Shown piece after piece: positions 1-9,672 of a stretch of 64,000 nt of DNA. The position numbers and the translations under genes are program-made. The notes under the pieces were generated by a model that was not told where the DNA came from, made no database searches, and saw only the letters and a list, made by a program, of their open reading frames with translations. Source of the stretch: Rhynchopus sp. YZ270_cl-10 (Eukaryota; Euglenozoa; Diplonemea; Diplonemida; Diplonemidae); assembly GCA_964035575.1 (NCBI GenBank), contig OZ037876.1, positions 1,364,001-1,428,000 of the forward strand, written 5' to 3'. The first letter of the stretch is position 1; each line of letters opens with the position of its first letter.

Positions 1-137
1 CTCAAGGCACAGCACCCCACGCCATTTTTCGACGCTTTTTCTAACCTGATTAAAGACAAAGAACTGTCCCGACTGCGTTTAATCCTTTTCTCTGTACCCC
101 ACCCAACACCCCTTCACCTTTCATCCTCCCCTCACAG

Positions 138-230
138 TTCACAGGCCTGTGCTGCATGATCGTTTGCTTGGCTCTCGTGATCATTGGTGGTGTCATGGGA
201 ACCACCGAGGACAGCAGCAGCAGTGGATAG
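138..230 (+). CDS. Putative terminal exon of a small membrane protein (partial)
   Basis: A C-rich 3' splice site (CCTCCCCTCACAG) ends at 137. The frame that follows is open to a TAG at 228-230. It encodes about 30 residues with a hydrophobic run (CCMIVCLALVIIGGVMG), then a short acidic/Ser tail, which looks like a C-terminal transmembrane segment. The splice site has the same C-rich CACAG form as the well-supported introns of the vault protein gene. Upstream exons would lie outside the window or before 60. A second AG at 143-144 could serve instead. The family cannot be named. The exon reading rests only on the splice signal, frame and hydrophobicity. Confidence 0.4.
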   Translation, partial: FTGLCCMIVCLALVIIGGVMGTTEDSSSSG

Positions 231-487
231 GGATAGTCCGCAGCTCTATTGTGGGATGGGGTTTGGGGGGCGTGTCAACCAACGAGGGGCAAAACAACAC
301 GGAAAATAATAATGCAAAATGCAAAAAAAAAGAGATATTCCCAAACACACAAAAGCCATGGTCGGACCAGGGTTTCCCCTATTGTTTTTTTTCTTCTCTC
401 AATCTCGCACACTTTCTTTGGGATTGATAAGGTGCATGGCTGCAAAAGCGGTTTTTGATAGGTGGTTGTGGTGAAAATTAAAAAAAA

Positions 488-540
488 GTAGTGGAGCTCA
501 TCCTCGGGTGTCATACACTAATGCAACCAAGATTTCAAAA
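488..540 (+). repeat. Dispersed 50-bp repeat, copy 1
   Basis: Diverged copy (GTGGAGCTCATCCTCGGGTG followed by CATACACTAATGCAACC) of a short repeat found five times in the window. It ends in TTTCAAAA and an A-run, like a short retroposed sequence. Confidence 0.6.
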
Positions 541-703
541 AAAAAAAAAAGGTATCGTGTACACCCTCCGGAGTTCAGCCAATATTTCAAAAGAAAAAGG
601 CCTGCAACTCAAGGCCGTTACGACCATGGATTGAAGGGGGAAAATGAAGCGTGCACAAAGGTGGTAATGCTGTAGATTCCATTTATCCAAAAAAGTACAG
701 TGT

Positions 704-757
704 ATAGTGGAGTTCATCCTCGGGTGTCTACACTAATACAACCAAGTTTTCAAAGTA
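704..757 (+). repeat. Dispersed 50-bp repeat, copy 2
   Basis: Near-identical to the copies at 8790 and 21994: GTGGAGTTCATCCTCGGGTG, then CTACACTAATACAACC and AAGTTTTCAAA. Confidence 0.7.
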
Positions 758-1325
758 CAAAAAGGTAGTACAAAGGCTTCGGGCCAACATTGAGTGGCAT
801 CCGAGTCCACCCAGGCGGGTATTTATGGTGATTGACAATACAAAGAATAAAGAAGACGTTCCGTCTGTTTGTCCGAAATTTAGACTTTATCCAAAATTAA
901 GGGAAAAAAACGAACAGCACCTTTTTTTGGCGGCCCAATAAAAAAACAGTAGATACTGCGCTGTGCAGTAGCAAAAAGCCTTCAAGGAAAGTGGAGCGCA
1001 CCCTCCTGCGTCCCCTATTCCCCCACCCACCCCCCCTTTGGAAGCATGCGTAGTGGAAATAGCGCAAAGAAGGAAAAATCCCTGCCAGGTTTTCAAAAGT
1101 ATTTGTTTGGTTCTGTACCCCTCTCCCTCCTCTCCCTCTTCCCTGTTCTGTTCTCTAGCTCTCGCACCACTTTGGGTGATTGTGATGCAGGTTGCAGTGT
1201 GTTCTTTTGAAAGCTTGAACCAGATGTGAGGACACATTCATCTATTTGCAACAAACAAACAAAAAACAAAACAAAAACAAAACAAAACAAAAGGGGCAAA
1301 GTGAGAGCGGGATCTCTGTGTCTGT

Positions 1326-1534
1326 GTATGTGTCCTGTGAGAGCAATCCAACAACAATGCAATGCCCCCTTCTCTTCTCTATTTATTCCCGTTCTGGATG
1401 GGGCAATGCTTATGTACCTGCATGCAACCTCCCTCGTGGCAACCGTGTGCATGCCGATGAAGTGCTCTCTGGGGTTTGACAACCCGCTACCCCTACCACC
1501 CTTACTACCACATGATGGCATACACAACCTACAG
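1326..1534 (+). other. Probable 5'UTR intron (or trans-splice acceptor) of the ZNFX1-like gene
   Basis: GTATGT at 1326 and an AG at 1533-1534 (CAACCTACAG) bracket a stretch that recurs upstream of the genes at 9673 and 12086. The donor matches the form of the proven internal introns. The acceptor lies 20 bases before the start codon, the same spacing as in the two related genes. If transcripts are trans-spliced, only the acceptor is real. No transcript data are available. Confidence 0.5.
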
Positions 1535-1554
1535 GATTACTTCGACTTTTTAAA

Positions 1555-4500
1555 ATGGATAAAAAAGAAGCGATCTACAGTTCCGCTGTGTCACAGCTGC
1601 ACGACATGGGGGTTGTTCCAATACCAGTCCCGAAGAGGGAGGAGGGTATCCTGTGGAACATCGTGGCACAATCGTCGTACGATGAGCAGCAAGTGGTAGA
1701 AAGGTTCTTCGAGATTATTAAAGGGGACGACCTACCGCAGACCTCTGAGCGTGACGGCGTCCAAGAGAACGAGCTCGCAGCAGTGCAGAAGAAATCACAG
1801 AAGCTGGCGAAAGAGCTTGACAGCATGCGTCGCGAGAATGCCTTGCGAGCAGAGACGGATATTTACCTTGCAGAAGCAAGAGAGAAGTGTGACGCTCATG
1901 TGGCGAAGGTGGCTAGGCAGGACAAAACGATAAAGGATCTCGAGCAGGAAAGAAAGAGCTCATTTGTCACTCAACGTCGTGTGGAAGGCCGCCTTGCTGC
2001 TGCCCTTGCGGAAATTGATAAGCTGAGGAAGCAGCGGACGACGACCGTCGTCGAGTTGAGGAGAGAGGATCGGTCCCAGGAGCTCGCAGCAGAGAAGGAG
2101 CACTCACAGCAGCTGGCGGAGGAGCTTGCAAGCATGCGAGCTGAGATGCACAAGGCCAAACTGAATGCAGAAGAACTTCGCCAACGCCCCAATGCCCCGC
2201 AAGCAGAGAAGGACCTTGCAGCAGCAAGAGAGAAGTGTGACGCTTATGTGGCGAAGGTAGCTAGGCGGGACAAAAAAATAAAGAATTTTGAGCAGGAAAG
2301 AAAGAACTTGTTTGACGCTCAACATCGTGTGGAAGGCCGCCTTGCTACTGCACTTGCGGAAGTTGATCACCTGAAGCAGTTGCAGACGACGACCGTCGAG
2401 TTGAGAGAAGAGGTTCAGTCACTACGGAGGCAATTGCAGGACAAGTCCGTGCCCAGGCGCATCCTCCCTGCAGACAAGGATACAATGTGGGACCGAGATG
2501 CATCTGAGTTTGCTGAGTTGCAACGACGCCTCCGCCACAAGTCTGAGCTTCGCGATCTCCTTATTGGCGATGCCACACCACTTTTGTCTGCTCGTCTGAG
2601 GGGCAAGGCTGACAATCGCAAGTACGAATACACCGCTGCTGTGCACAAGGAGCTGATGAAGGTGTCTCAAAAGGACCTTGTCTATCGCCTCACTGCGAAC
2701 CCCCCACGTGGGGAAAGCATCGTGCAGGCTGCTATGGAGTACTTCGCAAACAACCCAACCAGTTTGGCTGAGCTGCTTTGGTCTCTGAACGTCGACGTCA
2801 CAGCTTCCTACGAGGTCGGCAGGGACGACGTCATCAACTCCTTCCTCCGCCACGAGTACTTCTTCCCAGCTCTTTGGAAGGTTGCCTCCCAGCACGAAGG
2901 ACCTGAAGTGGTGTCGTGGGTGCTGGAACGCCTTGCCTTTAGCTTCCCTGATACCGCAAAGGCCGATGGGTTCGGGGGGTTGGAGGACTTCCTTTCGTCT
3001 GAGTCTGACTTGTCGAAGTTCCCTGAAGGGCTGAATGTTCTGGCAAGGCTGAAGACGCAAACGACAGGAAAGATTCATGAACTGGTCATTTGGGGAACTC
3101 ACGCAAATGACGACCGCAATTGGAGGAGAGTGGTACTGCTGCCTTGCGAGGAGGAGCTCCAGCACCCCCTCAGTGATACGAGGCTGCAGCGTCTCACGTA
3201 TGCCCACTTCACCAAAAACTGCATGCGTGACCAGGAAGCCTACCTTGAACGTTCGTTCCGGCTATTGAGGGAGGACTACATATCGTGCCTGAGGGAACAC
3301 TACAGAAATGCTTTCACAGAAGGTGGTGACCGCACACGTCTCATAACACTGACAGGGGGCACAGCTTCAGTTTCGTGCGAAGGTACTATTTCTGTTAAGG
3401 GGGTGATCTTCCTGAAGAATGGCCACCCTCTGCTCGAGAAAAAGCCTCTGCTGGATAAAAATCATATGCTCTATGAAAAGGAGAAGAAGAGGCTGCAAGC
3501 AAAATGGCTTCGTGAGTCGAAGCACTTCTTTGAACACGACAGCCTTGCATTTGTACAGCACCGCCACACTGGAGCTGTGTTCACAGGCCAAGTGTCGAGG
3601 GCGAGGGACTACCCAAATCACCCAATGCATGCCTGGTATATTAAAGGAAACAGTCTGACGATCACGATAGACCTTGTGGACGTGACACTTCCAGCCGGTA
3701 TGTCCTCCGACTTCCAGTGTACACTTTTCGCGACGCGCGTTCAGTGGCGCAGTGTGTCGCTGGTGCTGAGTTCCTTGCAAGAGACGAACTCTGTGCCCTT
3801 CCAAAAGCAGCTGCTGCAGCTCCATTCTGAGTCTGTTAATGATCCGTATGGCAACTTTGACGAGCTGCTTGAGGAGGTAGGGGAGGACCGCCAGCTCTCA
3901 GACATGCAGCGCGAAGCCATTGCGAACGGTCTTCAGCAGAAGGTAACGTTGATCCAGGGCCCCCCCGGCACAGGGAAGACGTTTGTTGGTACACGTATTG
4001 TGCAGCTCTTGGCTGATGCAGGTGAAGTTGTCGTCATTATTGCCCACACGAACCACGCGCTTGACCAACTTCTCTGCAGAGTGCAGGATTCAGCACCTCT
4101 TGCGAAGTTCCTTCGCCTTGGTGCACCGAGCAGCACCAAGGTGGAACAGGTGAAATGCATGATGCACGATCTGAGGTGCCATGCCTCCCGTGCAGAATAT
4201 GGTAGACTCAAGAGGGCGCAACATGACGCGGAAGAAGAGCTGCGAGACTGCCAAGTGAACCAGGTCATGAGTTCGAAGCTTCCACAAAAGTACTATCCAC
4301 TTCGTGTTCCTGATGACGAATTCGACAGATGGGGAAGTACCGGTCGAAACAAGGGCTTCTACTGGGACCTGTGGAAAAGAGGCGCAACAAACAACGACAT
4401 CAAGAAGTCAGACAACAACCCGGATCGTGTGAAGCTCTTCGACATCCCCAAGCATGAGCGCCAAGGCATCATCAACCTTGTCACACAGGACTTCCAGCGT

Positions 4501-7242
4501 CACAAATGTGAATTACAACTTAGTCTCTCACGAACAAAAGCAAAACTCGACGAGGCCCGTCAGAGGGCACGCGCAGACAGCGTTAATGAAGATGAATACA
4601 CAGTGATTGGGTGCACCACTGCTTATGCTGCAAAGAACCAGATGTTCATCCGCCAGCTTGCAAGTTCCCACGACACGACGCTGCTCGTGGAAGAGGCGGC
4701 CGAGATCCTGGAACCACACGTAGTGACGTGTCTGGACACAGAGTTCGCGCGTGTTGTGATGATCGGAGACCACAAGCAGCTGCCCCCGAAGGTGGAGAGC
4801 CATGACCTGCAACGCAGAAGCAAGAAGGGTTTTGATCTGAATTGTTCCCTCTTCGAGCGATTGGCTGAGGGCGGGTACCCAATGTGTTCTCTGGATATAC
4901 AGCACCGGATGTTCCCACAGCTGAGCAAGGTTGTGGCAGGTCTGTCCTACCCAAAGTTGCAGGACGCTCCAGAGATCCAGAAGCAAACGCGCACCAACAT
5001 ACCTGGGCTGCGCCACCAGATGTTCTTCTTCAACCACACCTTCCCCGAGGGCACCGGGTCGCAGCACGACAACGACTCAAGCTCAGCACGCAACCACGGC
5101 GAGGCGGGCATGGTGGTCAAGACAGCGTGGTATCTCACACACCAGAACATCCGTGCAGATAAAATTGTGATCCTGACGCCTTACACCGGCCAGGTGCATT
5201 GCCTGCATGCTGCGCTCAAGATGGTGAAACTCGGAACAACCATTAACGAGCGAGACGAGGAGGAGCTGGACGCAGATGAAGAGGACGGCGCAGCAGGGAA
5301 GTGGGGAGAGGGCTTCCAGCAGAGCATCCGTGTGTCGAGCATTGACAACTATCAGGGGGAGGAAGCTGACTACGTCTTGGTGTCCCTTGTGCGCAGCAAC
5401 GACAAGGGAATCATCGGATTTCTGAAGGATGCACCCCGTCTTACAGTCCTGCTCTCGCGGGCAAAGAAAGGACTGATTGTGTTTGGGAACCGTGACACCC
5501 TGCTGAAGAAGGGGCCCGTCAGCTGGGAATGTGTCTTCGACCTTTGGCCTCACGATGCTGTTGATAGCTGCCTGCACCTGCGATGCGATGTGCACGTTGA
5601 GGAGGAGCTTCCGGTGTCGACTGTGACGGACTTCGAGAAGATGTCGCCTGAGGGTGGGTGCCACCGTGCGTGCACAATCAAAATGTCCTGCGGGCACTTC
5701 TGCCCCCGTCGGTGCCATCATGACGACCGCAAACACGTTGAGGAGACGAAGAGATGTCCCCATGTTTGCGAACTCGAGTGCAGCGCTGGACACTTGTTTT
5801 CTGTGAAGTGTCATCTGTGGAGGGCTGCAGACGAAACGAAGAAGGACAGCTTATGCAGTCATTGCATCGAGTTGAAGCGGATTGAAAACGAGAGAATCAA
5901 AGTCCTGCAGCAATGTGAGAGAGAAGCGAAACAGAAAAAGGCGGCTGATGATAAGAAAGCAGAAGAGCTTCGTTTGCGCGTGGCAGAGATTGCAAAAAGG
6001 CATGAGGCTGTGCGTGCGGATAACGAACGCAAGAGGGCGATGCAAAAGCTGGAGCTGGAAAAGAAGCACGAGGCCGACAAGCTGAAGCTGGAGAAAGAAC
6101 ATGGCCCTCAGGAGCTAGAAGCGGAGCTTGCGAAGTTGCGCGAAGAACATGACGCGTCCCTTGCGAAAGTGGAAAAGAAGCTACAGGAGGCGGAGAGGAA
6201 GAAGAAGAAGGAAATCGAAGAAGCAGATCGCAAGCACAGATACCAATGCAAGGAAGCTGAGAATGATTTGAAACTTCGCAAACTGCGGATGGAGTATGAA
6301 GTGCATCGCCACGCGGAGATGCTCAAGGACCACCATAAAAATCTAGAGAAGGAACGTGAACAGAAGAAGGCAGCGTTGGAGAGGGAGGCGGAGAAGAAGA
6401 AAAAATATGACGAAACACGCGCCGCCGCAGCAGCGAAAGAGTACGCGGACAAGATGGAGGCTGAGAACGACGCACACGCAGCCGCGCTGCAGACACACCA
6501 CACAGACGAAGATCTCCTCTCGCAACGTGTGCAGTGCAATGCCTGCGGGGTCGGGGACGACGACGGCGACAGTGCTGAGGACCGACTCGTGAGACGCGAC
6601 GCAGCCTTCTGTGGATGTGAGAAGAACAGACATTGGATGCACCGCGACTGCTTTGAAGACATGGTGGTGTCACAGTTGAACGAACCGCGGCAAGAGCTGA
6701 AGGGTGAAGCTGGGTGCATGCTGTGCGAGCAAGAATGCAAGAAACCCTGCGTCATCCCCAGACGCCTGATTGAACGTTTTGTTGACCAAGAAACGAATAC
6801 ACGGTACAGCAAGCAGCGCGATGCTGCACTCGTTGCCCAAGGACAGCGTGAAGGGGAGGAACTGGCAAAAAAGCAGCAGGAATCTGAGACCGTAATCGAC
6901 AAGCTGGTGAAGACCCTGAGTGACGAGATGAACAACAAGTGCCCCCGCTGCAAACAGGTGTTCCACGACTACGATAATTGCAGTGCTCTTGTCTGCTGCA
7001 ATACGGAGTGCAAAGTTGGATTCTGTGCCTTCTGTTTCGAGGATTGCGGGGACGATGCCCACGAACACGTTGCTAATTGTGAGGAAAACCCAGTGAGACC
7101 GGAGGTTTACGTCTCCGAAGAGGAGTATCACTCATACCACGAGCGGCGCAGGCGACGCCTTGTGCAGGATCGCATGCAGGCACACGAGCAACACCGCCAG
7201 GAAGTGTGGAGGCGTCTGTTCAACGAAGAGTATCCACTGTAG
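1555..7242 (+). CDS. ZNFX1: ZNFX1-like superfamily 1 helicase with NFX1-type and C-terminal zinc fingers
   Basis: This 1895-residue protein is a UPF1-like SF1 helicase of the ZNFX1 group, which acts on RNA in small-RNA memory and antiviral sensing in animals. Residues 1-45 form a family N-terminus shared with the gene at 9673. About 60-300 are heptad-rich coiled coil, and 350-600 resemble the helical region before the ZNFX1 helicase. Helicase motifs: Walker A GPPGTGKT near 802, AHTNHALDQLL after it, motif II VEEAAE near 1044 (the ZNFX1 form), GDHKQLPP near 1071, DNYQGEEAD near 1264 and LLSRAKKG near 1299. A Cys/His NFX1-type cluster lies at about 1370-1430. A second coiled coil (1440-1645) is followed by two Cys-rich clusters at about 1660-1725 and 1796-1845; the last (CPRCKQVFHDYDNC) resembles an IBR finger. 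The ATG at 1555 matches the starts of its two relatives. The RNA substrate is unknown. Confidence 0.9.
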   Translation: MDKKEAIYSSAVSQLHDMGVVPIPVPKREEGILWNIVAQSSYDEQQVVERFFEIIKGDDLPQTSERDGVQENELAAVQKKSQKLAKELDSMRRENALRAETDIYLAEAREKCDAHVAKVARQDKTIKDLEQERKSSFVTQRRVEGRLAAALAEIDKLRKQRTTTVVELRREDRSQELAAEKEHSQQLAEELASMRAEMHKAKLNAEELRQRPNAPQAEKDLAAAREKCDAYVAKVARRDKKIKNFEQERKNLFDAQHRVEGRLATALAEVDHLKQLQTTTVELREEVQSLRRQLQDKSVPRRILPADKDTMWDRDASEFAELQRRLRHKSELRDLLIGDATPLLSARLRGKADNRKYEYTAAVHKELMKVSQKDLVYRLTANPPRGESIVQAAMEYFANNPTSLAELLWSLNVDVTASYEVGRDDVINSFLRHEYFFPALWKVASQHEGPEVVSWVLERLAFSFPDTAKADGFGGLEDFLSSESDLSKFPEGLNVLARLKTQTTGKIHELVIWGTHANDDRNWRRVVLLPCEEELQHPLSDTRLQRLTYAHFTKNCMRDQEAYLERSFRLLREDYISCLREHYRNAFTEGGDRTRLITLTGGTASVSCEGTISVKGVIFLKNGHPLLEKKPLLDKNHMLYEKEKKRLQAKWLRESKHFFEHDSLAFVQHRHTGAVFTGQVSRARDYPNHPMHAWYIKGNSLTITIDLVDVTLPAGMSSDFQCTLFATRVQWRSVSLVLSSLQETNSVPFQKQLLQLHSESVNDPYGNFDELLEEVGEDRQLSDMQREAIANGLQQKVTLIQGPPGTGKTFVGTRIVQLLADAGEVVVIIAHTNHALDQLLCRVQDSAPLAKFLRLGAPSSTKVEQVKCMMHDLRCHASRAEYGRLKRAQHDAEEELRDCQVNQVMSSKLPQKYYPLRVPDDEFDRWGSTGRNKGFYWDLWKRGATNNDIKKSDNNPDRVKLFDIPKHERQGIINLVTQDFQRHKCELQLSLSRTKAKLDEARQRARADSVNEDEYTVIGCTTAYAAKNQMFIRQLASSHDTTLLVEEAAEILEPHVVTCLDTEFARVVMIGDHKQLPPKVESHDLQRRSKKGFDLNCSLFERLAEGGYPMCSLDIQHRMFPQLSKVVAGLSYPKLQDAPEIQKQTRTNIPGLRHQMFFFNHTFPEGTGSQHDNDSSSARNHGEAGMVVKTAWYLTHQNIRADKIVILTPYTGQVHCLHAALKMVKLGTTINERDEEELDADEEDGAAGKWGEGFQQSIRVSSIDNYQGEEADYVLVSLVRSNDKGIIGFLKDAPRLTVLLSRAKKGLIVFGNRDTLLKKGPVSWECVFDLWPHDAVDSCLHLRCDVHVEEELPVSTVTDFEKMSPEGGCHRACTIKMSCGHFCPRRCHHDDRKHVEETKRCPHVCELECSAGHLFSVKCHLWRAADETKKDSLCSHCIELKRIENERIKVLQQCEREAKQKKAADDKKAEELRLRVAEIAKRHEAVRADNERKRAMQKLELEKKHEADKLKLEKEHGPQELEAELAKLREEHDASLAKVEKKLQEAERKKKKEIEEADRKHRYQCKEAENDLKLRKLRMEYEVHRHAEMLKDHHKNLEKEREQKKAALEREAEKKKKYDETRAAAAAKEYADKMEAENDAHAAALQTHHTDEDLLSQRVQCNACGVGDDDGDSAEDRLVRRDAAFCGCEKNRHWMHRDCFEDMVVSQLNEPRQELKGEAGCMLCEQECKKPCVIPRRLIERFVDQETNTRYSKQRDAALVAQGQREGEELAKKQQESETVIDKLVKTLSDEMNNKCPRCKQVFHDYDNCSALVCCNTECKVGFCAFCFEDCGDDAHEHVANCEENPVRPEVYVSEEEYHSYHERRRRRLVQDRMQAHEQHRQEVWRRLFNEEYPL

Positions 7243-7300
7243 TGCAGTCAATTTCTTGCAAACATTTGGCCCAGAGGGGGGCAGAAAACACACACACAAA

Positions 7301-7339
<39 letters not shown>

Positions 7340-7783
7340 GTGAAAGAAAATGATAAAACCCCCAGATCCCACAACAAATGCGTTTCCCCCCTTAGCTTGT
7401 CCTACAACGTTTTCAAACCCCCCATGTTGCAGTCCAAGATACACATTTTCAAGAATAAAACAATACAATGATGGTGTAACTGAAATCCTGTCGAGGACCT
7501 GCCGGGTCTGCCAATATCGGCACTTTCGGGAACATCAAATAAATTGGATAAAAGATTCTCTGGACTGGTGGCTTCCACATGTCATGATAGGTGCTTGCGC
7601 CAGGAGCATGAAACAGCTACCAACAGTCAGGCCAGAGTTCGCTCTGCCACGCCGTGGGTTACGGTGTGCTGCCTGTAAGGACAATGAAAATTGTTTGTAA
7701 TCCCCCGAATCCCCCCATCCAACCACCCCCTACATAACAAATATTGTGTCGCTCTTGCTATTTTTTTTTAAATGTAAATACCG
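7243..7783. other. Intergenic: long A tract and downstream hairpin element copy
   Basis: No gene is seen. An A-run of about 35 bases follows the helicase stop (7303-7338). A copy of the shared downstream element lies at 7562-7680. Confidence 0.5.
7562..7680 (+). repeat. Shared downstream element, copy 1
   Basis: The sequence TGGCTTCCACATGTCATGAT, then GGTGCTTGCGCCAGGAGCATGAAACAG, recurs at 9100, 11255 and 13620. The GGYGCTTGYGCC core can fold into a small hairpin. This copy and the one at 11255 also share CAACAGTCAGGCCAGAG and a GTAAGGAC end. It lies 3' of a member of the duplicated gene family. Confidence 0.6.
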
Positions 7784-7792
7784 CGTGATCAT

Positions 7793-8683
7793 TCAGGCCT
7801 TTTGCTAACCATCATGCCATCGTGCCACGTTTTTGGGCGTTTTTTATTTTTTTTTCCATCATGCCACCATCATGCCACGGGGGGTGGTGGGGCAGGGCTT
7901 TCGCTATCCATCACCTGGGGATTTCCCCCCCAGATGGCATGATGGCATGATGGCATGATGGCATGATGGCATGATGGCATGATGGCATGATGGCATGATG
8001 GCATGATGGCATGATGGCATGATGGCATGATGGCATGATGGCATGATGGCATGATGGCATGATGGCATGATGGCATGATGGCATGATGGCATGATGGCAT
8101 GATGGCATGATGGCATGATGGCATGATGGCATGATGGCATGATGGCATGATGGCATGATGGCATGATGGCATGATGGCATGATGGCATGATGGCATGATG
8201 GCATGATGGCATGATGGCACGATGACACCTTACAATTTTTCTGCTCGCTGCGCTCGCTGTACGCTATTTTCTTCCTGCCTACGGTGCCATTTTACAATGT
8301 CTAAGGGGATTCCCTTGCATTTTGCAGCCAGAAATGAAACTTGACCCAAGCTGCAAAAAATTGACCATTCTTATTTCAAAGGAACCCAACCGTTGCAACA
8401 GCCCCTGCTTCTGGAAGACGTATTGATTTTGTACGGTTAGTGTACGTAAGGCGCAAGACCAAGGACCGTTAATAAAGGATTATATTCCGTTTTTTGTTTA
8501 TAACTCGCAAAGCTGACCCTTCGCCTCTCCACCCTGTGGCTGGCAGGGAGGCGCGCGCGAAGCGCGCGACGACCGCTTTCACCAGGCGGGAAAGCTCGGA
8601 ATGTACTTTTTTTTCCAGGAAATTATTTTTTTTTGACCATCATGCCATTCAGGGGGAAAATCCCAAAGTTAGCAAAAGGCCTG
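7793..8683. mobile_element. Non-autonomous terminal-inverted-repeat element with internal octamer array
   Basis: A perfect 16-base inverted repeat ends the element: CAGGCCTTTTGCTAAC at 7794-7809 and GTTAGCAAAAGGCCTG at 8668-8683. It is flanked by a direct repeat CGTGATCAT at 7784-7792 and 8684-8692, which reads as a 9-base target-site duplication. No transposase is encoded. A 9-bp duplication fits Mutator-like or Merlin-type transposition. The interior holds the GATGGCAT array and unique DNA (8221-8660). The exact left edge is uncertain by one T. Confidence 0.65.
7933..8220 (+). repeat. GATGGCAT octamer array, 36 units
   Basis: 288 bases of nearly uninterrupted 8-base repeat; only the final units deviate. 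Overlapping open frames of about 100 codons are by-products of the 8-bp period. Confidence 0.95.
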
Positions 8684-8789
8684 CGTGATCATGATTAGCA
8701 AGGCAAGGGCGTCGAAGCAAATCGCTCTATTTCTTTTCAATTTTTTAATTTTTCAACTTTTCAACTTTTACAGTAAAATATGACGTAGG

Positions 8790-8838
8790 TAGTGGAGTTC
8801 ATCCTCGGGTGTCTACACTAATACAACCAAGTTTTCAA
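8790..8838 (+). repeat. Dispersed 50-bp repeat, copy 3
   Basis: GTGGAGTTCATCCTCGGGTG followed by CTACACTAATACAACCAAG and TTTTCAAA, almost identical to the copy at 704. Confidence 0.7.
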
Positions 8839-9099
8839 ACAAAAAAGAGAGAAAAAGAAAGTGGAGACTGCACAAATGTGGCAACACAACCGAGACAACT
8901 ACAGTGCTCCAACAATTTATCAAAAAAAAAGAAGAAGAAAAAAAGAAAAATAACCACTGTCACAGTGCCAAGGTTGTTGTTTTTATGGGATGGGGCGTGT
9001 ATTTTGTTTTCGTTAGTTTCGTTCTTTGTTTCTCTTCCCCCCACCCCACCCCACCCCATACCCTCCTTGTAGCATCTCCCTTATCAAAGGTGTTCTCCG

Positions 9100-9160
9100 G
9101 ACTGTGGCTTCCACATGTCATGATGGGCGCTTGTGCCCGGAGCATGAAACAGCTACGCCA
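9100..9160 (+). repeat. Shared downstream element, copy 2
   Basis: GTGGCTTCCACATGTCATGA, then the hairpin core GGGCGCTTGTGCCC and GGAGCATGAAACAGC. No gene-family member ends just before it, so this may be a relic of a lost copy. Confidence 0.55.
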
Positions 9161-9402
9161 CATAGCTTTTTTTTTCTCTTTGCGCAAAAAGTTGGGAACA
9201 TTTTTGTTGATCCCTCTTCCTATGCTACCAATTTATTGAATGTAGTATTATGTTGAAATACTCTTTGCAATAGAGAAATCCAACAGAGGTGTGCGTTAAG
9301 GTCTGTCTGCATTGATAAATACCATGGGCGTAGAAAGTACGTGACGAAAAAAAATAAAAAAAAACAAAAGGGGCAAAGTGAGAGCGGGATCTCTGTGTCT
9401 GT

Positions 9403-9652
9403 GTATGTGTCCTGTGAGAGCAATCCAACAACAATGCAATGCCCCCTTCTCTTCTCTATTTATTCCCGTTCTGGATGGGGCAATGCTTATGTACCTGCAT
9501 GCAACCTCCCTCGTGGCAACCGTGTGCATGCCGATGAAGTGCTCTCTGGGGTTCGACTACCCGCGTGGAGCCAATGCCTGCGTCTGTGATGATCGGTGAA
9601 GCGTTTGCGCTTTCAACTTCTCTTTATACCACCTTACCCCCTATTACCACAG
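9403..9652 (+). other. Probable 5'UTR intron (or trans-splice acceptor) of the methyltransferase gene
   Basis: Donor GTATGT at 9403 and acceptor CTATTACCACAG ending at 9652, 20 bases before the ATG. The block is nearly identical to 1300-1480 and 11800-11990. Confidence 0.55.
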
Positions 9653-9672
9653 GATTGCTTTGACTTTTGAAA

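Larger units (their letters stand above)
231..1325. other. Intergenic region with two copies of a dispersed 50-bp repeat
   Basis: No coding region is supported. The stretch is A-rich and pyrimidine-rich. It contains two copies of the dispersed repeat GTGGAGTTCATCCTCGGGTG... at about 488-540 and 704-757, each running into an A-rich tail. The end of this stretch (about 1300-1325) begins the block shared with the 5' regions of the two genes at 9.4 and 11.8 kb. Confidence 0.5.
8693..9402. other. Intergenic with dispersed repeats
   Basis: No coding region is supported. It contains the 50-bp dispersed repeat (8790-8838), a shared downstream element (9100-9160) and A/T-rich tracts. Confidence 0.5.

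Noticed and set aside
6108-6953. 281-codon Ser-rich antisense ORF in the helicase
   Set aside because: Complement of Lys/Glu coiled-coil codons.
7870-8228. Minus-strand ORFs rich in CHHAIMPS
   Set aside because: By-product of the GATGGCAT octamer array.
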